From the NCBI RefSeq assembly GCF_015100395.1, contig NZ_AP022847.1:496001-560000 (forward strand): DNA of 64,000 nt, in the 5' to 3' direction. Made by a program: the position numbers and the translations under genes. Below the pieces are notes generated by a model. That model saw nothing but the letters and a program-made list of their open reading frames with translations, did no database searches and was not told where the DNA came from. Shown piece after piece: positions 38,494 to 46,700 of the stretch (position 1 is its first letter; each line of letters opens with the position of its first letter). The DNA is from Nitrosophilus alvini. Lineage in GTDB: Bacteria; Campylobacterota; Campylobacteria; Campylobacterales; Nitratiruptoraceae.

Positions 38494-41400
38494 ATGTTTA
38501 TAGAGAGCAGAAGAAATTTTCTAAAAGGAACGGCCGCTGCGGTTGCAGGAATAGGTGTTGCGAAGGGAGTTTTCAGCACTATTATCCAAACAGACGCGGT
38601 TGCTGCCCAAAACTTTACGAATACACCTACAAATCTTGAATTTTATCCTCCTCTTGAGCAGTGGGATGATTTCAAAGAGCTTGATGGAGATGACTGGAAA
38701 AGAGGCGGAATAGAGCGCCATGGCATAAAAAGCGACAGTAATCCGGATGGAATAAAAGTTAACAACTATATGATAGTTCCTACGGCTTGCAGCAACTGTG
38801 AAGCATCCTGCGGACTTACGGCATGGATAGATAAAGATACTATGACTGTCAAAAAATATATGGGAAATCCTCTACATGCCGGGAGTCGAGGAAGAAACTG
38901 CGCAAAAGGCTATGCTGCACAGTCTCAGATGTATGACCCGGACAGAATCCCTTTTCCGCTGAAACGCGCCCCCGGAAGTAAAAGAGGCGAAGGCAAATGG
39001 GTAAGAACTACATGGGACGAAGCTATGGATACCATCGGAAAGAAGATGGGAGATACTCTCAGACGCGGCGACGAGATATCCAAAAAAGCCGTAATGTTCC
39101 ATGTGGGGCGACCGAATGAAAACGGTTTTACCGGCCATTTCTGGCATACACTGGGATGTGATGCATTCAATTCGCATACAAATATTTGTAGCTCCGGTGG
39201 AAGGACCGGTACCATTCAATGGGCAAACGATGACAGAACTAGCCCGGACTGGGCAAAATCGAAAGTAGTTTTTCTAAACTCATCACATGCAGCAGATGCC
39301 GGACACTACTTCCAGCAGTCTGCCGGATTCATAGCCGATGCAAGAAAAGCGGGTGCAAAACTTATAGTTATGGACAACAGGCTCTCCAACTCGGCGGGAA
39401 TAGCGGATCTGTGGATTTCGCCTTGGCCTGGAACAGAAGGAGCGATATATCTGTATCTTGCGAACAGGATACTACAGGAAGATAAAGTCGACCACGAATT
39501 TGTAAGAAAATGGGTCAACTGGGAAGTGCTTATGAATGATGACGAGTATCTTGAGTATATGCTCAAAAACAACTATATCACAAAACTTCCGAAAGATAGA
39601 AGTTACGAGAGTTTCATAGAGCTTTTAAAAGACCTTTATGCTCCGTATACGCTCAATTTTGCTGCGCAAGAGTGCAGGGTGCCCGAAGAGAAACTTGAAG
39701 AGTTGTATGATATCTTTATCTGGGGCGGAAATCAGGTAACTTCCTATTTCTGGAGGGCTACTGCCGCAGGAAACAGAGGTGGATGGATGAATGCGGGAAG
39801 AACAGGCTATCTACCGCTCGTTTTAAGAGGATCTATCGGCGGTGAAGGAGGTACTTTCTTCCACCACTGGCACGTTATAAGTGTGGCCGGAAAAGGATAC
39901 AAATCAACTGTATATGGTAAAAATGCGCCTAAAGTAGATGTGTGGAATGAACTTGCATGGCCTCCTGAGTGGCCTCTTTCAACATATGAGATGAGTTATC
40001 TGCTTCCACATCTACTGAGTGATAAAGAGTGGCAGGAAAAATGGAGAAACAAAGGACTTAAAGTTCCAGAAAAACTTTCGGTCTGGATTCCGAGAATGTA
40101 CAATCCCGTATGGATAAATCCAGATGGTTTCAGATGGATAGAAGTACTCAAAGATGAGTCAAAAATGGAGCTTACATTTAATCTCAGCCCTATCTGGAGC
40201 GAAACAAACTGGTTTGTCGACTATATACTTCCTGTCGGTCTTGCAGGAGAGAGACACGACCAGCACTCGGAAGCTACAATGCCTGCGCGCTGGACATCTT
40301 TCAGACAGCCGGTTTTGAGGGTTGCGCTTGAGAAAATGGGATGGAAACCAAAAGACCCGACCAGAGCAACACTCGAAGCACATATAAAAGCGGGACTTGG
40401 CGAAGTATGGGAAGAGAACGAGTTCTGGTTTAATATGGCGTTTAAAATCGACCCTGACGGTAGCCTTGGCGTAAGAGAGCAGTGGGAATCCAAAAAACAT
40501 CCCGGAAGACCTGTTACAATTGCCGAGTGGTATGATGCGGCTTTTAGAAATCTGCCAAATCTGACAAAAGCTGCCGAAGCGGCATATCCAAACAGCGAAT
40601 ATCCTGTATATGAATTTATGAGAGACAGGGGGACATGGCTGGAGGAGGATAATATCTACAATGCCCAGGAACGAGAGATAAAGTACGACCCTGAAAAGAA
40701 TGCCTATATTTCGCATGGACATGAATATCCGGCAGACGAAGTCGAAAAAGACGATACTACAGGTGTTCTTTATGTGGAGCATCACGGTGAGAAAAAACCT
40801 ATAGGTATTGAAATAGACGGTAAAAAAATGGAAGGTTTTGCAACACTGGACAAAAAACTGGATTTTTACTGTCAGTGGCTCGCAAAAGAGTGGAAATGGC
40901 CTGAATATGCTGTTCCTTTTTATCCGAGAACCGAGAGTGAAAAGGACAAGTATGTTCATATCGTAAGCCATGTACATCACAGATATATGAAAGAGCCGAA
41001 CTCTTTTGCGCTCAATACAATATTCAGGCTGCCTTACAATATACATACAAGGAGCGTAAACTCCAAACATCTTATGGAGATAAGCCAGAACCATAATCCT
41101 ATCTGGATAAATACGCAGGATGCAAAAAGGCTTGGCATAAAAAAAGGAGATCCTGTAAGAGTAAGGATTGTTGATACTGTAAGCGGTCTTGAGAGCGGTT
41201 ATTTTGTAGCGATGGCAGTGCCTACAGAGGGTATGAGACCGGGAGTTCTTGCAAACTCTCACCATGCGGGCAGATGGAAACTAAAAAACAGCGTAAAAAT
41301 CCCGGGATTTGAGCATGAGTTAGGTGTTTTGGGATTTGGTGCGCCTCTTGCAGATATGAAAATGGACGGAAAAGTCGGTCAGCTTAAATACAAAGAGGGC

Positions 41401-41754
41401 ATACATCCAAGAAACAACATCTGGCAGTTCAAAGACTACAACAAAGATGCTGACGATGTATGGTGGGACGGATTGACTGGAAGCTGGCAAAATGCAGTGG
41501 CACCTACACATCCTGACCCTATAAGCGGTATGCATTGCTGGCATCAGAAAGTCCTTTTGGAACCGGCACAACCGGGAGATAAAATCGGTGATGTGTATGT
41601 TAACTATGAAAATAATTTCAAAACATACCAGGCGTGGAGAGACAAACTGACTCGTCCTCTTACGGCAAAAGACAAACTCAGACGTCCGATGCATATAAAA
41701 AGGCCGTGGGTGCCTTTAAGCAGAAAAGCGTATGAGGTAGAGATAAAAGAGTGA
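38494..41754 (+). CDS. Tat-exported molybdopterin oxidoreductase catalytic subunit
   Basis: A 1086-residue CISM alpha subunit. The Tat signal is SRRNFLKGTAAAVAGIG (about 4-30). The FS0 cluster motif CSNCEASC...NCAKG begins near residue 98. The likely Mo ligand is the Cys in HTNICSSGGR (near 231). The C-terminal domain has the MGD-binding pattern NHNPIWINTQDAKRLGIKKGDPV. It is much larger than classical PsrA/PhsA (about 760) and nearer in size to tetrathionate-reductase or sulfite-dehydrogenase (SoeA) type subunits. The substrate cannot be named; a sulfur oxyanion or polysulfide is most likely from the B-C partners. Confidence 0.88.
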   Translation: MFIESRRNFLKGTAAAVAGIGVAKGVFSTIIQTDAVAAQNFTNTPTNLEFYPPLEQWDDFKELDGDDWKRGGIERHGIKSDSNPDGIKVNNYMIVPTACSNCEASCGLTAWIDKDTMTVKKYMGNPLHAGSRGRNCAKGYAAQSQMYDPDRIPFPLKRAPGSKRGEGKWVRTTWDEAMDTIGKKMGDTLRRGDEISKKAVMFHVGRPNENGFTGHFWHTLGCDAFNSHTNICSSGGRTGTIQWANDDRTSPDWAKSKVVFLNSSHAADAGHYFQQSAGFIADARKAGAKLIVMDNRLSNSAGIADLWISPWPGTEGAIYLYLANRILQEDKVDHEFVRKWVNWEVLMNDDEYLEYMLKNNYITKLPKDRSYESFIELLKDLYAPYTLNFAAQECRVPEEKLEELYDIFIWGGNQVTSYFWRATAAGNRGGWMNAGRTGYLPLVLRGSIGGEGGTFFHHWHVISVAGKGYKSTVYGKNAPKVDVWNELAWPPEWPLSTYEMSYLLPHLLSDKEWQEKWRNKGLKVPEKLSVWIPRMYNPVWINPDGFRWIEVLKDESKMELTFNLSPIWSETNWFVDYILPVGLAGERHDQHSEATMPARWTSFRQPVLRVALEKMGWKPKDPTRATLEAHIKAGLGEVWEENEFWFNMAFKIDPDGSLGVREQWESKKHPGRPVTIAEWYDAAFRNLPNLTKAAEAAYPNSEYPVYEFMRDRGTWLEEDNIYNAQEREIKYDPEKNAYISHGHEYPADEVEKDDTTGVLYVEHHGEKKPIGIEIDGKKMEGFATLDKKLDFYCQWLAKEWKWPEYAVPFYPRTESEKDKYVHIVSHVHHRYMKEPNSFALNTIFRLPYNIHTRSVNSKHLMEISQNHNPIWINTQDAKRLGIKKGDPVRVRIVDTVSGLESGYFVAMAVPTEGMRPGVLANSHHAGRWKLKNSVKIPGFEHELGVLGFGAPLADMKMDGKVGQLKYKEGIHPRNNIWQFKDYNKDADDVWWDGLTGSWQNAVAPTHPDPISGMHCWHQKVLLEPAQPGDKIGDVYVNYENNFKTYQAWRDKLTRPLTAKDKLRRPMHIKRPWVPLSRKAYEVEIKE

Positions 41755-41755
41755 G

Positions 41756-41781
41756 GATTGGCGGGTTTTCCCCGTCCAATC
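41756..41781 (+). terminator. Hairpin after the molybdoenzyme catalytic gene
   Basis: GATTGG-CGGG / CCCG-(T)-CCAATC, a 10-bp stem with one bulge right after the stop. There is no clean T-run, so it may protect the 3' end or partly terminate. A TATAAT near 41808 could start the torD-ferredoxin transcript. Confidence 0.45.
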
Positions 41782-41846
41782 GATATTTGAATGTATATTA
41801 CAGTATATTATAATATTCATTTCAATATCGATTAAAAGGCTGCCTG

Positions 41847-42464
41847 ATGACTGCATTTCAAGATACAATAAAAAGAAACTCTCTATATTCACTCGCTTCA
41901 AGAATTTTTTTGCAAGAAATTGACGAAGAGGTTTTGAAAAAGATAGAAGAGGATGAAAATTTTGATTCCCTGTTTCCAACTTTCAAAGATTGGAAGACTA
42001 GAAAAGAGGTTGGTAAAAAGAGGCTGATAGAAGAGTATCTAAATGTTGACTATACCAATATAGCTATTCTTCATCTAATACCGTATGAAACATTTTATAC
42101 AAGGGACGACCAGATGATAGAGTCCGGCGGGGCAAATCCGGTGGTTCAGATATATAATGAGTATGGTTTCAGAGTGGAACTGGACAGAGCAAGAGTCGTT
42201 TCTCCCGACCATATCGGCGTTGAGCTCGAATTTATGCATCTTCTGATCCAATCACAGATAAGAGCGGAAGAGTCCGAAGATTTTGCCGCGGCTACAGAGC
42301 TTAAAAAAATAGAAAAAAAGTTTCTCGAAGAGCATCTTTTAAAGTGGGCACCCATGTATCTGATAAATGTTGCCAATGAAGCGGCAACACCTTTTTACCA
42401 GGATAGTGCAAAATTCGCAATCGAATTTTTACTGGAAGATTATGAATATCTGAGCCAAAGATGA
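41847..42464 (+). CDS. TorD-family molybdoenzyme chaperone
   Basis: A 205-residue helical protein. Length, the YTNIAILHLIPYETFYTRDD segment, the later DHIGVELEFMHLLIQSQ (E-x-x-F-M/L pattern) and EEHLLKWAPMYLINV (cf. 'FL.eHl..W.p.f') match the TorD/DmsD/NarJ family. It probably matures the preceding Tat-exported catalytic subunit, guarding its signal and cofactor loading. It overlaps the next gene by 4 bases. Confidence 0.82.
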   Translation: MTAFQDTIKRNSLYSLASRIFLQEIDEEVLKKIEEDENFDSLFPTFKDWKTRKEVGKKRLIEEYLNVDYTNIAILHLIPYETFYTRDDQMIESGGANPVVQIYNEYGFRVELDRARVVSPDHIGVELEFMHLLIQSQIRAEESEDFAAATELKKIEKKFLEEHLLKWAPMYLINVANEAATPFYQDSAKFAIEFLLEDYEYLSQR

Positions 42465-43540
42465 AACTTAGAGTAAATCCTACAGAGTGTGTAAGATATT
42501 TTTCAAAATTTTCATCTTGTAATCTATGTGAAAAGGTATGTCCCGAAAAGGCGATAAAAACCGAAGAGTCATCTTTGATGATTAAGCAGGATAACTGCGT
42601 AGAGTGCGGAGGATGCCTGGGAGTATGTCCCACAGAAGCATTAAGTCTTGAAAGCTTTGATACAACCGGGTTCTTTTTTGACTTTCTTGAGTCAAACGAA
42701 AATGTTATCTCTTGCAGAACCAATGTTCCCTGCATAGCTGCTTTGAGTACAGAACACCTGATATCAATCGCTTTGCTTAAAGAGTTGGTCATAGATATCG
42801 GCTACTGTTTCCAGTGCCCGGTAAAAGTACCGCTTTTTCAAGAGATAGAAAACAAAATAAGCGAAGCAAACTATGTTTTGAGTGCAATTTCAGACAGACA
42901 AATAGAAGCAAAACATATCAGAGCCGAAAAAAAAGAATCCGAAAAGAAAAGCAGCAGAAGAGATTTTCTGAACAGATTTACGTTAAAGGGTGCTTTGAAA
43001 AGCAAAAAAGAGTTTGACGAAGCGTTAAATGCCGGCGAATTTTCAAAGATAGAGATAAAAAACGAGGATATAAAAAATCTTAGGCAAAAGAAGATTCCGG
43101 ACAAAAGAAAGATACTTTTTGTTGCATTGAAAAAAACCGCCAAACCCGATGTTTACAAATTTTTGCAAAACAAACATTTGAGTTTTATATCATCCAAAAA
43201 TATAGATGACAGCTGCGATAACTGTTCCATATGCTACCGTATCTGTCCGACTGGAGCGCTAGGCAGTGACAAAAAGCAGAGCAGGATATTTTTTGAAGGC
43301 CATTTGTGCATAAAATGCTCTTTGTGCCATGACGTATGCGATAAAGACTCAATAAATATAACAGAACATTTCGACACAAAAGAGCTTTTCGAGCCGAGTG
43401 TGAAAGTTTTGAAAGAGTTTAATGTAGTCAAATGTGATGAGTGCGGAAACTATTTTACATATACTGGCGGCGAAAGAATATGCCAAAGATGCAAAATCGA
43501 AGAGGATGAGGCAATGAATTTGTGGGGGATAGAGACATGA
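42461..43540 (+). CDS. Multi-cluster ferredoxin protein with C-terminal zinc-ribbon-like motif
   Basis: A 359-residue cytoplasmic protein. It has two N-terminal 4Fe-4S motifs (CNLCEKVCPEKA; CVECGGCLGVCPTEA), a conserved pair region CRTNVPC...CFQCPV, a lysine-rich linker of about 100 residues, and two more clusters (CDNCSICYRICPTGA; CIKCSLCHDVCDKDS). The end CDECGNYFTYTGGERICQRC looks like a zinc ribbon. NapF/NapG-like proteins of similar layout accompany molybdoenzymes and may help cofactor loading or supply electrons. The exact role is unknown. Confidence 0.75.
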   Translation: MKLRVNPTECVRYFSKFSSCNLCEKVCPEKAIKTEESSLMIKQDNCVECGGCLGVCPTEALSLESFDTTGFFFDFLESNENVISCRTNVPCIAALSTEHLISIALLKELVIDIGYCFQCPVKVPLFQEIENKISEANYVLSAISDRQIEAKHIRAEKKESEKKSSRRDFLNRFTLKGALKSKKEFDEALNAGEFSKIEIKNEDIKNLRQKKIPDKRKILFVALKKTAKPDVYKFLQNKHLSFISSKNIDDSCDNCSICYRICPTGALGSDKKQSRIFFEGHLCIKCSLCHDVCDKDSINITEHFDTKELFEPSVKVLKEFNVVKCDECGNYFTYTGGERICQRCKIEEDEAMNLWGIET

Positions 43541-43920
43541 ATGACAATTTTATGCCCAAAGGGGTTAAAATAGTGGCACTTGCAGGCGAAAATGCCACTC
43601 AGAACAAAGCGGCACAGATTGTAAACAGGGAGTTGATGCAAAAAGATATCAATGTGCGCATAATCGGCATCAACATAAGAGAGGATGATTTCGGATTTTT
43701 TATATCGAATCTGAAAAACTCAAAAGTGGAAGCGACGATTTTTATGCCTGAATTTCAAAAAAAGGCTGCCGGATATTTTAAAACAGAGGGTTTTTTAAGC
43801 GCTGTGTATAAAAAAGAGGAGGGTTTTTTTCACATTTTGAATGATGAGATACAGATAGTGGATGACGGTATGCTCATAAAAATTATAGAAAAAATAGGAG
43901 AAGAAAATGGGTCAATATGA
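43537..43920 (+). CDS. Unknown protein in the molybdoenzyme operon
   Basis: A 127-residue soluble protein; ATG at 43537 overlaps the previous stop (ATGA). Residues 10-75 read like the N-terminal substrate-binding fold of shikimate dehydrogenase (AGENATQNKAAQIVNREL, then NVRIIGINIREDDFGFFI), but the AroE Ser/Lys motifs and NADP domain are missing, so that activity is not expected. It overlaps the next gene by 14 bases. Conserved coupling with the chaperone and ferredoxin genes suggests an accessory role. Confidence 0.6.
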   Translation: MNDNFMPKGVKIVALAGENATQNKAAQIVNRELMQKDINVRIIGINIREDDFGFFISNLKNSKVEATIFMPEFQKKAAGYFKTEGFLSAVYKKEEGFFHILNDEIQIVDDGMLIKIIEKIGEENGSI

Positions 43921-44344
43921 TGATTTGAGACAGGAGTTTGAAAACCTTATTCAGGAGTGCTGTACTACTCAGAGTGAAGATATCGAAGAGGAGTATCCGA
44001 GTTTTACGGATGAGTTGATAGAAAACATGCTGGCACCGGCTAAAAGTGGTCTCTATTTTTCCAGATGGGATATAAAGGTAATGGCGGGAAGATTTGGCGA
44101 ATCTATACAGGTGAGTGAGAGAAAAAAGATGTTCAAAGACCTTATGAAGTCTATAAAATCAAAAGATGACCTAAAAAAGCTTTTTGATATTTTCAGTGAG
44201 CATATAGATTCGAAAGTTTCCGTTTACAAAGAGCTTGTTGAAAACTTTCCTTCATCTGCACCTGTGTTTGAGGATATGGTCAAAAAAAGCGAAAAACTCA
44301 AAGATAGGTATAGAAAGATTTTAAATGAATTTGACAACTTTTAA
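43907..44344 (+). CDS. Unknown helical protein in the molybdoenzyme operon
   Basis: A 145-residue acidic protein, predicted mostly helical, with an N-terminal Cys pair (ECCTTQ, residues 18-19). It has no membrane segment or recognised domain. Its helices and the FSRWDIKVMAGRFG segment recall small molybdoenzyme accessory proteins, without a firm match. GGAGAAG precedes the ATG, inside the previous gene. Its end overlaps the convergent secreted-protein gene by 4 bases. Confidence 0.6.
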   Translation: MGQYDDLRQEFENLIQECCTTQSEDIEEEYPSFTDELIENMLAPAKSGLYFSRWDIKVMAGRFGESIQVSERKKMFKDLMKSIKSKDDLKKLFDIFSEHIDSKVSVYKELVENFPSSAPVFEDMVKKSEKLKDRYRKILNEFDNF

Positions 44345-45057
44345 AAATCAGGCAGTCCGGGTAGGTTTTTCGTATCCGTCGGTATCTGAATATTTCCCTC
44401 CATTATACCTGCCGGAAAATTCATAGGTTTGCAGTTTCTGGCTTTTAAGATCGGTATTGAAGGTTTTGCATCCGAGAGTCCAAAGTCGTAAAGATACATT
44501 ATATCTTTTCCTCTTTTTTTGTCATATATCTTTACAATACCGAATGGAACCGAACTGCTCACCCAGTATTTATTATCTTTATCTTCAAAAACTGCAGCTT
44601 TAACGGTTTTGCCTTTTGGTGTTTTGTATGTTTTATATTTTATTTTTGCCCTTTTTGGATCAAATTTTTTCGGAGTCTTAACAGATGGTTTGTCATTTTT
44701 TGCAGAGACTCCCATATCCATTATACTGCCTGAGATACAACTTATTTGACCGTTGTTTTTCATAACGATTTTGATGATTTTTTCATCTTTTTTATCCATC
44801 CATATTTGTGAAGTTGAGCTTCCGAATCCGCCTCTGGTCCTAGTCTCTATAACATAGACTTTTTTACCGCCTATATCCTCTTCGCCAACATAAATATTTT
44901 TTATCTCTATTCGGTCCTGGCCGAACATAGATAGATACTTTGCCCAAGCACCGGGTTTTGGCTTCATAAAACCTTTATAATCTGAAGCGTATGAAAAAAG
45001 TGGTATCAGAAGCATAGCTGCCAAAAGGAGTTGAAGTGATTTGAGCGTTTTTTTCAT
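44341..45057 (-). CDS. Secreted protein of unknown function
   Basis: A 238-residue protein with a clear signal peptide (1-24, LQLLLAAMLLIPLFSYA). The mature part looks beta-rich: GAWAKYLSMFGQDRIEIKN, KKVYVIETRTRGG and STSQIWMDKKDEKIIKIVMK resemble LolA/LppX-like lipid-binding folds (outer-membrane lipoprotein-sorting-like), but this is only a structural impression. Two Cys are present (ISCISG and ARNCKP). The gene is monocistronic; AAGGAAG precedes the ATG. Confidence 0.6.
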   Translation of the reverse strand: MKKTLKSLQLLLAAMLLIPLFSYASDYKGFMKPKPGAWAKYLSMFGQDRIEIKNIYVGEEDIGGKKVYVIETRTRGGFGSSTSQIWMDKKDEKIIKIVMKNNGQISCISGSIMDMGVSAKNDKPSVKTPKKFDPKRAKIKYKTYKTPKGKTVKAAVFEDKDNKYWVSSSVPFGIVKIYDKKRGKDIMYLYDFGLSDAKPSIPILKARNCKPMNFPAGIMEGNIQIPTDTKNLPGLPDF

Positions 45058-45132
45058 TTTGCTTCCTTTTAAGCATCTTCTGTCAGTATACTTTTAAAAT
45101 ATTTAAATTACTATTATAAAATGTATGCCAAA

Positions 45133-45157
45133 AGGAGAAGCGATGAAAAAACTCTCC
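45133..45157 (+). repeat. Left copy of a 25-bp perfect direct repeat flanking the integron
   Basis: Identical over 25 bases to 49385-49409; starts AGGAGAAGCGATG and ends CTCTCC. In the right copy these bases are the ribosome-binding site and first five codons of the CHAD gene. The left copy has similar upstream context (AT-rich with TATAAAAT) but runs into the broken intI. Confidence 0.9.
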
Positions 45158-45487
45158 TGTTGGCAAATGCTCTTTTCTTTTTGCCTGAAGTGCATGGATG
45201 TTCCAATCGCCGGTATCGATACAAAGTACTTCTCTATAAAGAAACAAAATAGCGTTAAATGCCTGATTTTGTGTTGTCAGTGAAACACTTTTTTCTACGG
45301 CTAAATGTGTCAAAAACTCTTCTATCTCATCTTTACCCATGTTAGCAGGATGTTTTTTGTTATGAAATAAAATGAACTCTTTGTTCTAGTATACGTATGT
45401 TTTTCTGTAGCACGGCTATAGCCTTTTTTATAATTTTATCTTTCAGTCGGTCAAGAAGCTTTCTCTCTTTTTCAAAATTTCTTCCAT
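45158..45487 (-). pseudogene. intI: Integron integrase (intI), frameshifted and truncated
   Basis: The longest intact piece (starting ATG at 45340) reads MGKDEIEEFLTHLAVEKSVS then QNQAFNAILFLYREVL, which aligns with residues about 56-119 of class 1 IntI ([33 protein letters not shown]). Upstream, in another frame, is FILFHNKKHPAN. Still further upstream are YSRATEKHTY and KLLDRLKDKI, so the N-terminal core-binding domain survives but needs several frameshifts. Homology stops at the HLP of 'rLPvvLt', exactly where the 25-bp repeat begins, so the entire catalytic domain (RHRY) is gone. It cannot encode an active recombinase. Confidence 0.85.
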
Positions 45488-45604
45488 ATTATGGTCTATT
45501 TTAACCAAAACTACTTACTTATCAATTATCAGTATTTTTTATACATATGAAGTAACTATTTACGTATATTTAAGTATATGCAGGATAGTATCTGTTATGA
45601 ATAA

Positions 45605-45614
45605 GTTGTTATAT
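45605..45614 (+). other. attI-like recombination core
   Basis: GTTGTTATAT lies between the divergent intI remnant and the first cassette gene, where attI is expected. The GTTATAT part (45608-45614) fits the GTTRRRY core at 6 of 7 positions. The same GTTGTTA occurs at 46665-46671 and 49145-49151, at the right ends of the two attC-like sites. The rest of 45488-45604 is AT-rich with nothing else recognised. Confidence 0.5.
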
Positions 45615-45632
45615 TTACGAGAAGAATCATAA

Positions 45633-46184
45633 ATGGAATGGGAAACAGTTTTTAAGTTTGTAACCGCATTTGTCACCTCAATAGGTGCAGGTGGAGCAAT
45701 AATATTTGCTTTGTCATCATGGCTTGGAAAGTTATGGGCTAATAGGATTCTAAGTAGCGAAAAACATAAATTAGAATCTGAATTGGAAAGGACAAAAAGA
45801 GAATTAGATATTATTAAAGAAACAACTCTTAGGTTTCAAAACGACAAAATTCTCATCTATCGTACCATAGTTGATGTCGTCGCACGAATTCTTTCCGCTT
45901 TTGACGCATACCAGACGGGAAGGTTACAACCACAAGATGCTGGAAGCCGCTTTGATGAATTCAATGAACAAAGATTGAGGGTATATGGGTATCTTGCAAT
46001 GCTTGCACCACAATCTGTAATGGATGCGCAGGATCAACTTATGGATCATCTAATAAAGATAGCGAATGGCTCAGTAGACTATGAATGGAAAAAAGTCAGA
46101 GAATTGGCAATCAATCTGCTTAATGAAATACGGAAAGATATAGGAATAGATAAAAGCCCTATATCATACCGAGGGGAATTATGA
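45633..46184 (+). CDS. Integron cassette protein: membrane-anchored coiled coil, unknown function
   Basis: A 183-residue protein. Residues 8-35 form one membrane helix (FVTAFVTSIGAGGAIIFALSSW), residues 40-70 a K/E-rich coiled coil (KHKLESELERTKRELDIIK), and the rest is helical. No enzymatic motif is visible. It sits directly after the attI-like core, so it is the promoter-proximal cassette. Codon use is more AT-rich than neighbouring chromosomal genes. Small membrane proteins of unknown function are typical cassette cargo. Confidence 0.65.
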   Translation: MEWETVFKFVTAFVTSIGAGGAIIFALSSWLGKLWANRILSSEKHKLESELERTKRELDIIKETTLRFQNDKILIYRTIVDVVARILSAFDAYQTGRLQPQDAGSRFDEFNEQRLRVYGYLAMLAPQSVMDAQDQLMDHLIKIANGSVDYEWKKVRELAINLLNEIRKDIGIDKSPISYRGEL

Positions 46185-46229
46185 ATATAACAATGTCATA
46201 AAACCGACTTTTATAAATGCCAGTTAATA
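46185..46229 (+). other. Possible short attC site after the first cassette
   Basis: ATATAAC (46185-46191) and GTTAATA (46223-46229) bracket an imperfect stem (GTCATAAAA / TTTTATAAATGC). It is only 45 bases, shorter than usual attC sites, and the core is imperfect. It is placed right where an attC is expected, immediately after the stop codon. Confidence 0.35.
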
Positions 46230-46295
46230 GTATTTTCTGAGGAAGATTCTATATGAACAAACGACTTATAAAGCTTTTTATTTAATATGTTTTAT

Positions 46296-46597
46296 ATGAA
46301 ATTTAAATTAGAATACAATATAGATGAAGTAGATATATATAATCTTATCAATCAGAAAGAAGAATTACGATTTCATTTAAATTTACAATAAATGATTATT
46401 TTAGTTATTCAGGAAAAATATATTCATATTCCAATGATTTATTGATTTTTGAACTTGGAAACATTCACCATTAAAAATGGTATTTTGTGGTACAATCATT
46501 GCATTAGTAGCAGCATTGATATTGTCAGGTGGCAGAAATTGGTATTTCAAAAGGTGTATTTAAAGCTAACTACATCTTAAGTTTAGATAAATATTAA
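46296..46597 (+). pseudogene. Decayed integron cassette gene
   Basis: The 516-bp stretch between the first cassette gene and the methyltransferase contains one broken gene. It starts ATG at 46296 (MKFKLEYNIDEVDIYNLINQ) and stops at 46389. It continues in another frame (INDYFSYSGKIYSYSNDLLIFELGN..., stop near 46474) and again in a third (EIGISKGVFKANYILSLDKY, ending TAA at 46595-46597). The three pieces suggest one original protein of about 100 residues with a C-terminal hydrophobic helix. Family unknown. Confidence 0.5.
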
Positions 46598-46599
46598 CA

Positions 46600-46674
46600 T
46601 AATAACAAATTCTTTTTATTGGAAAGAAATATTTGAACTTTAGGTTCAAATATTTCTAAACTCAGTTGTTATGT
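46600..46674 (+). other. attC-like site upstream of the restriction-modification cassette
   Basis: A 75-base imperfect palindrome. The outer arms are ATAACAA (46602-46608) and TTGTTAT (46666-46672). The inner stem GAAATATTTGAAC / GTTCAAATATTTC (46626-46638, 46644-46656) is perfect over 13 bp with a 5-base loop. The right core is GTTATGT (46668-46674; GTTRRRY with one mismatch). Terminal core plus central palindrome with little sequence conservation is the attC pattern. Confidence 0.65.
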
Positions 46675-46700
46675 GTATATGACATGGAGAATAGAAAACT

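Noticed and set aside
40159-41265. 368-residue open frame on the minus strand opposite the molybdoenzyme gene
   Set aside because: Cys/Phe/Arg-rich composition with no motifs; it is a shadow of a strongly supported coding sequence.
45145-45286. Short rightward frame beginning MKKLSCWQM from the left 25-bp repeat
   Set aside because: It has a start and ribosome-binding site copied from the CHAD gene but then reads antisense through the intI remnant; a chimeric frame, not a gene.
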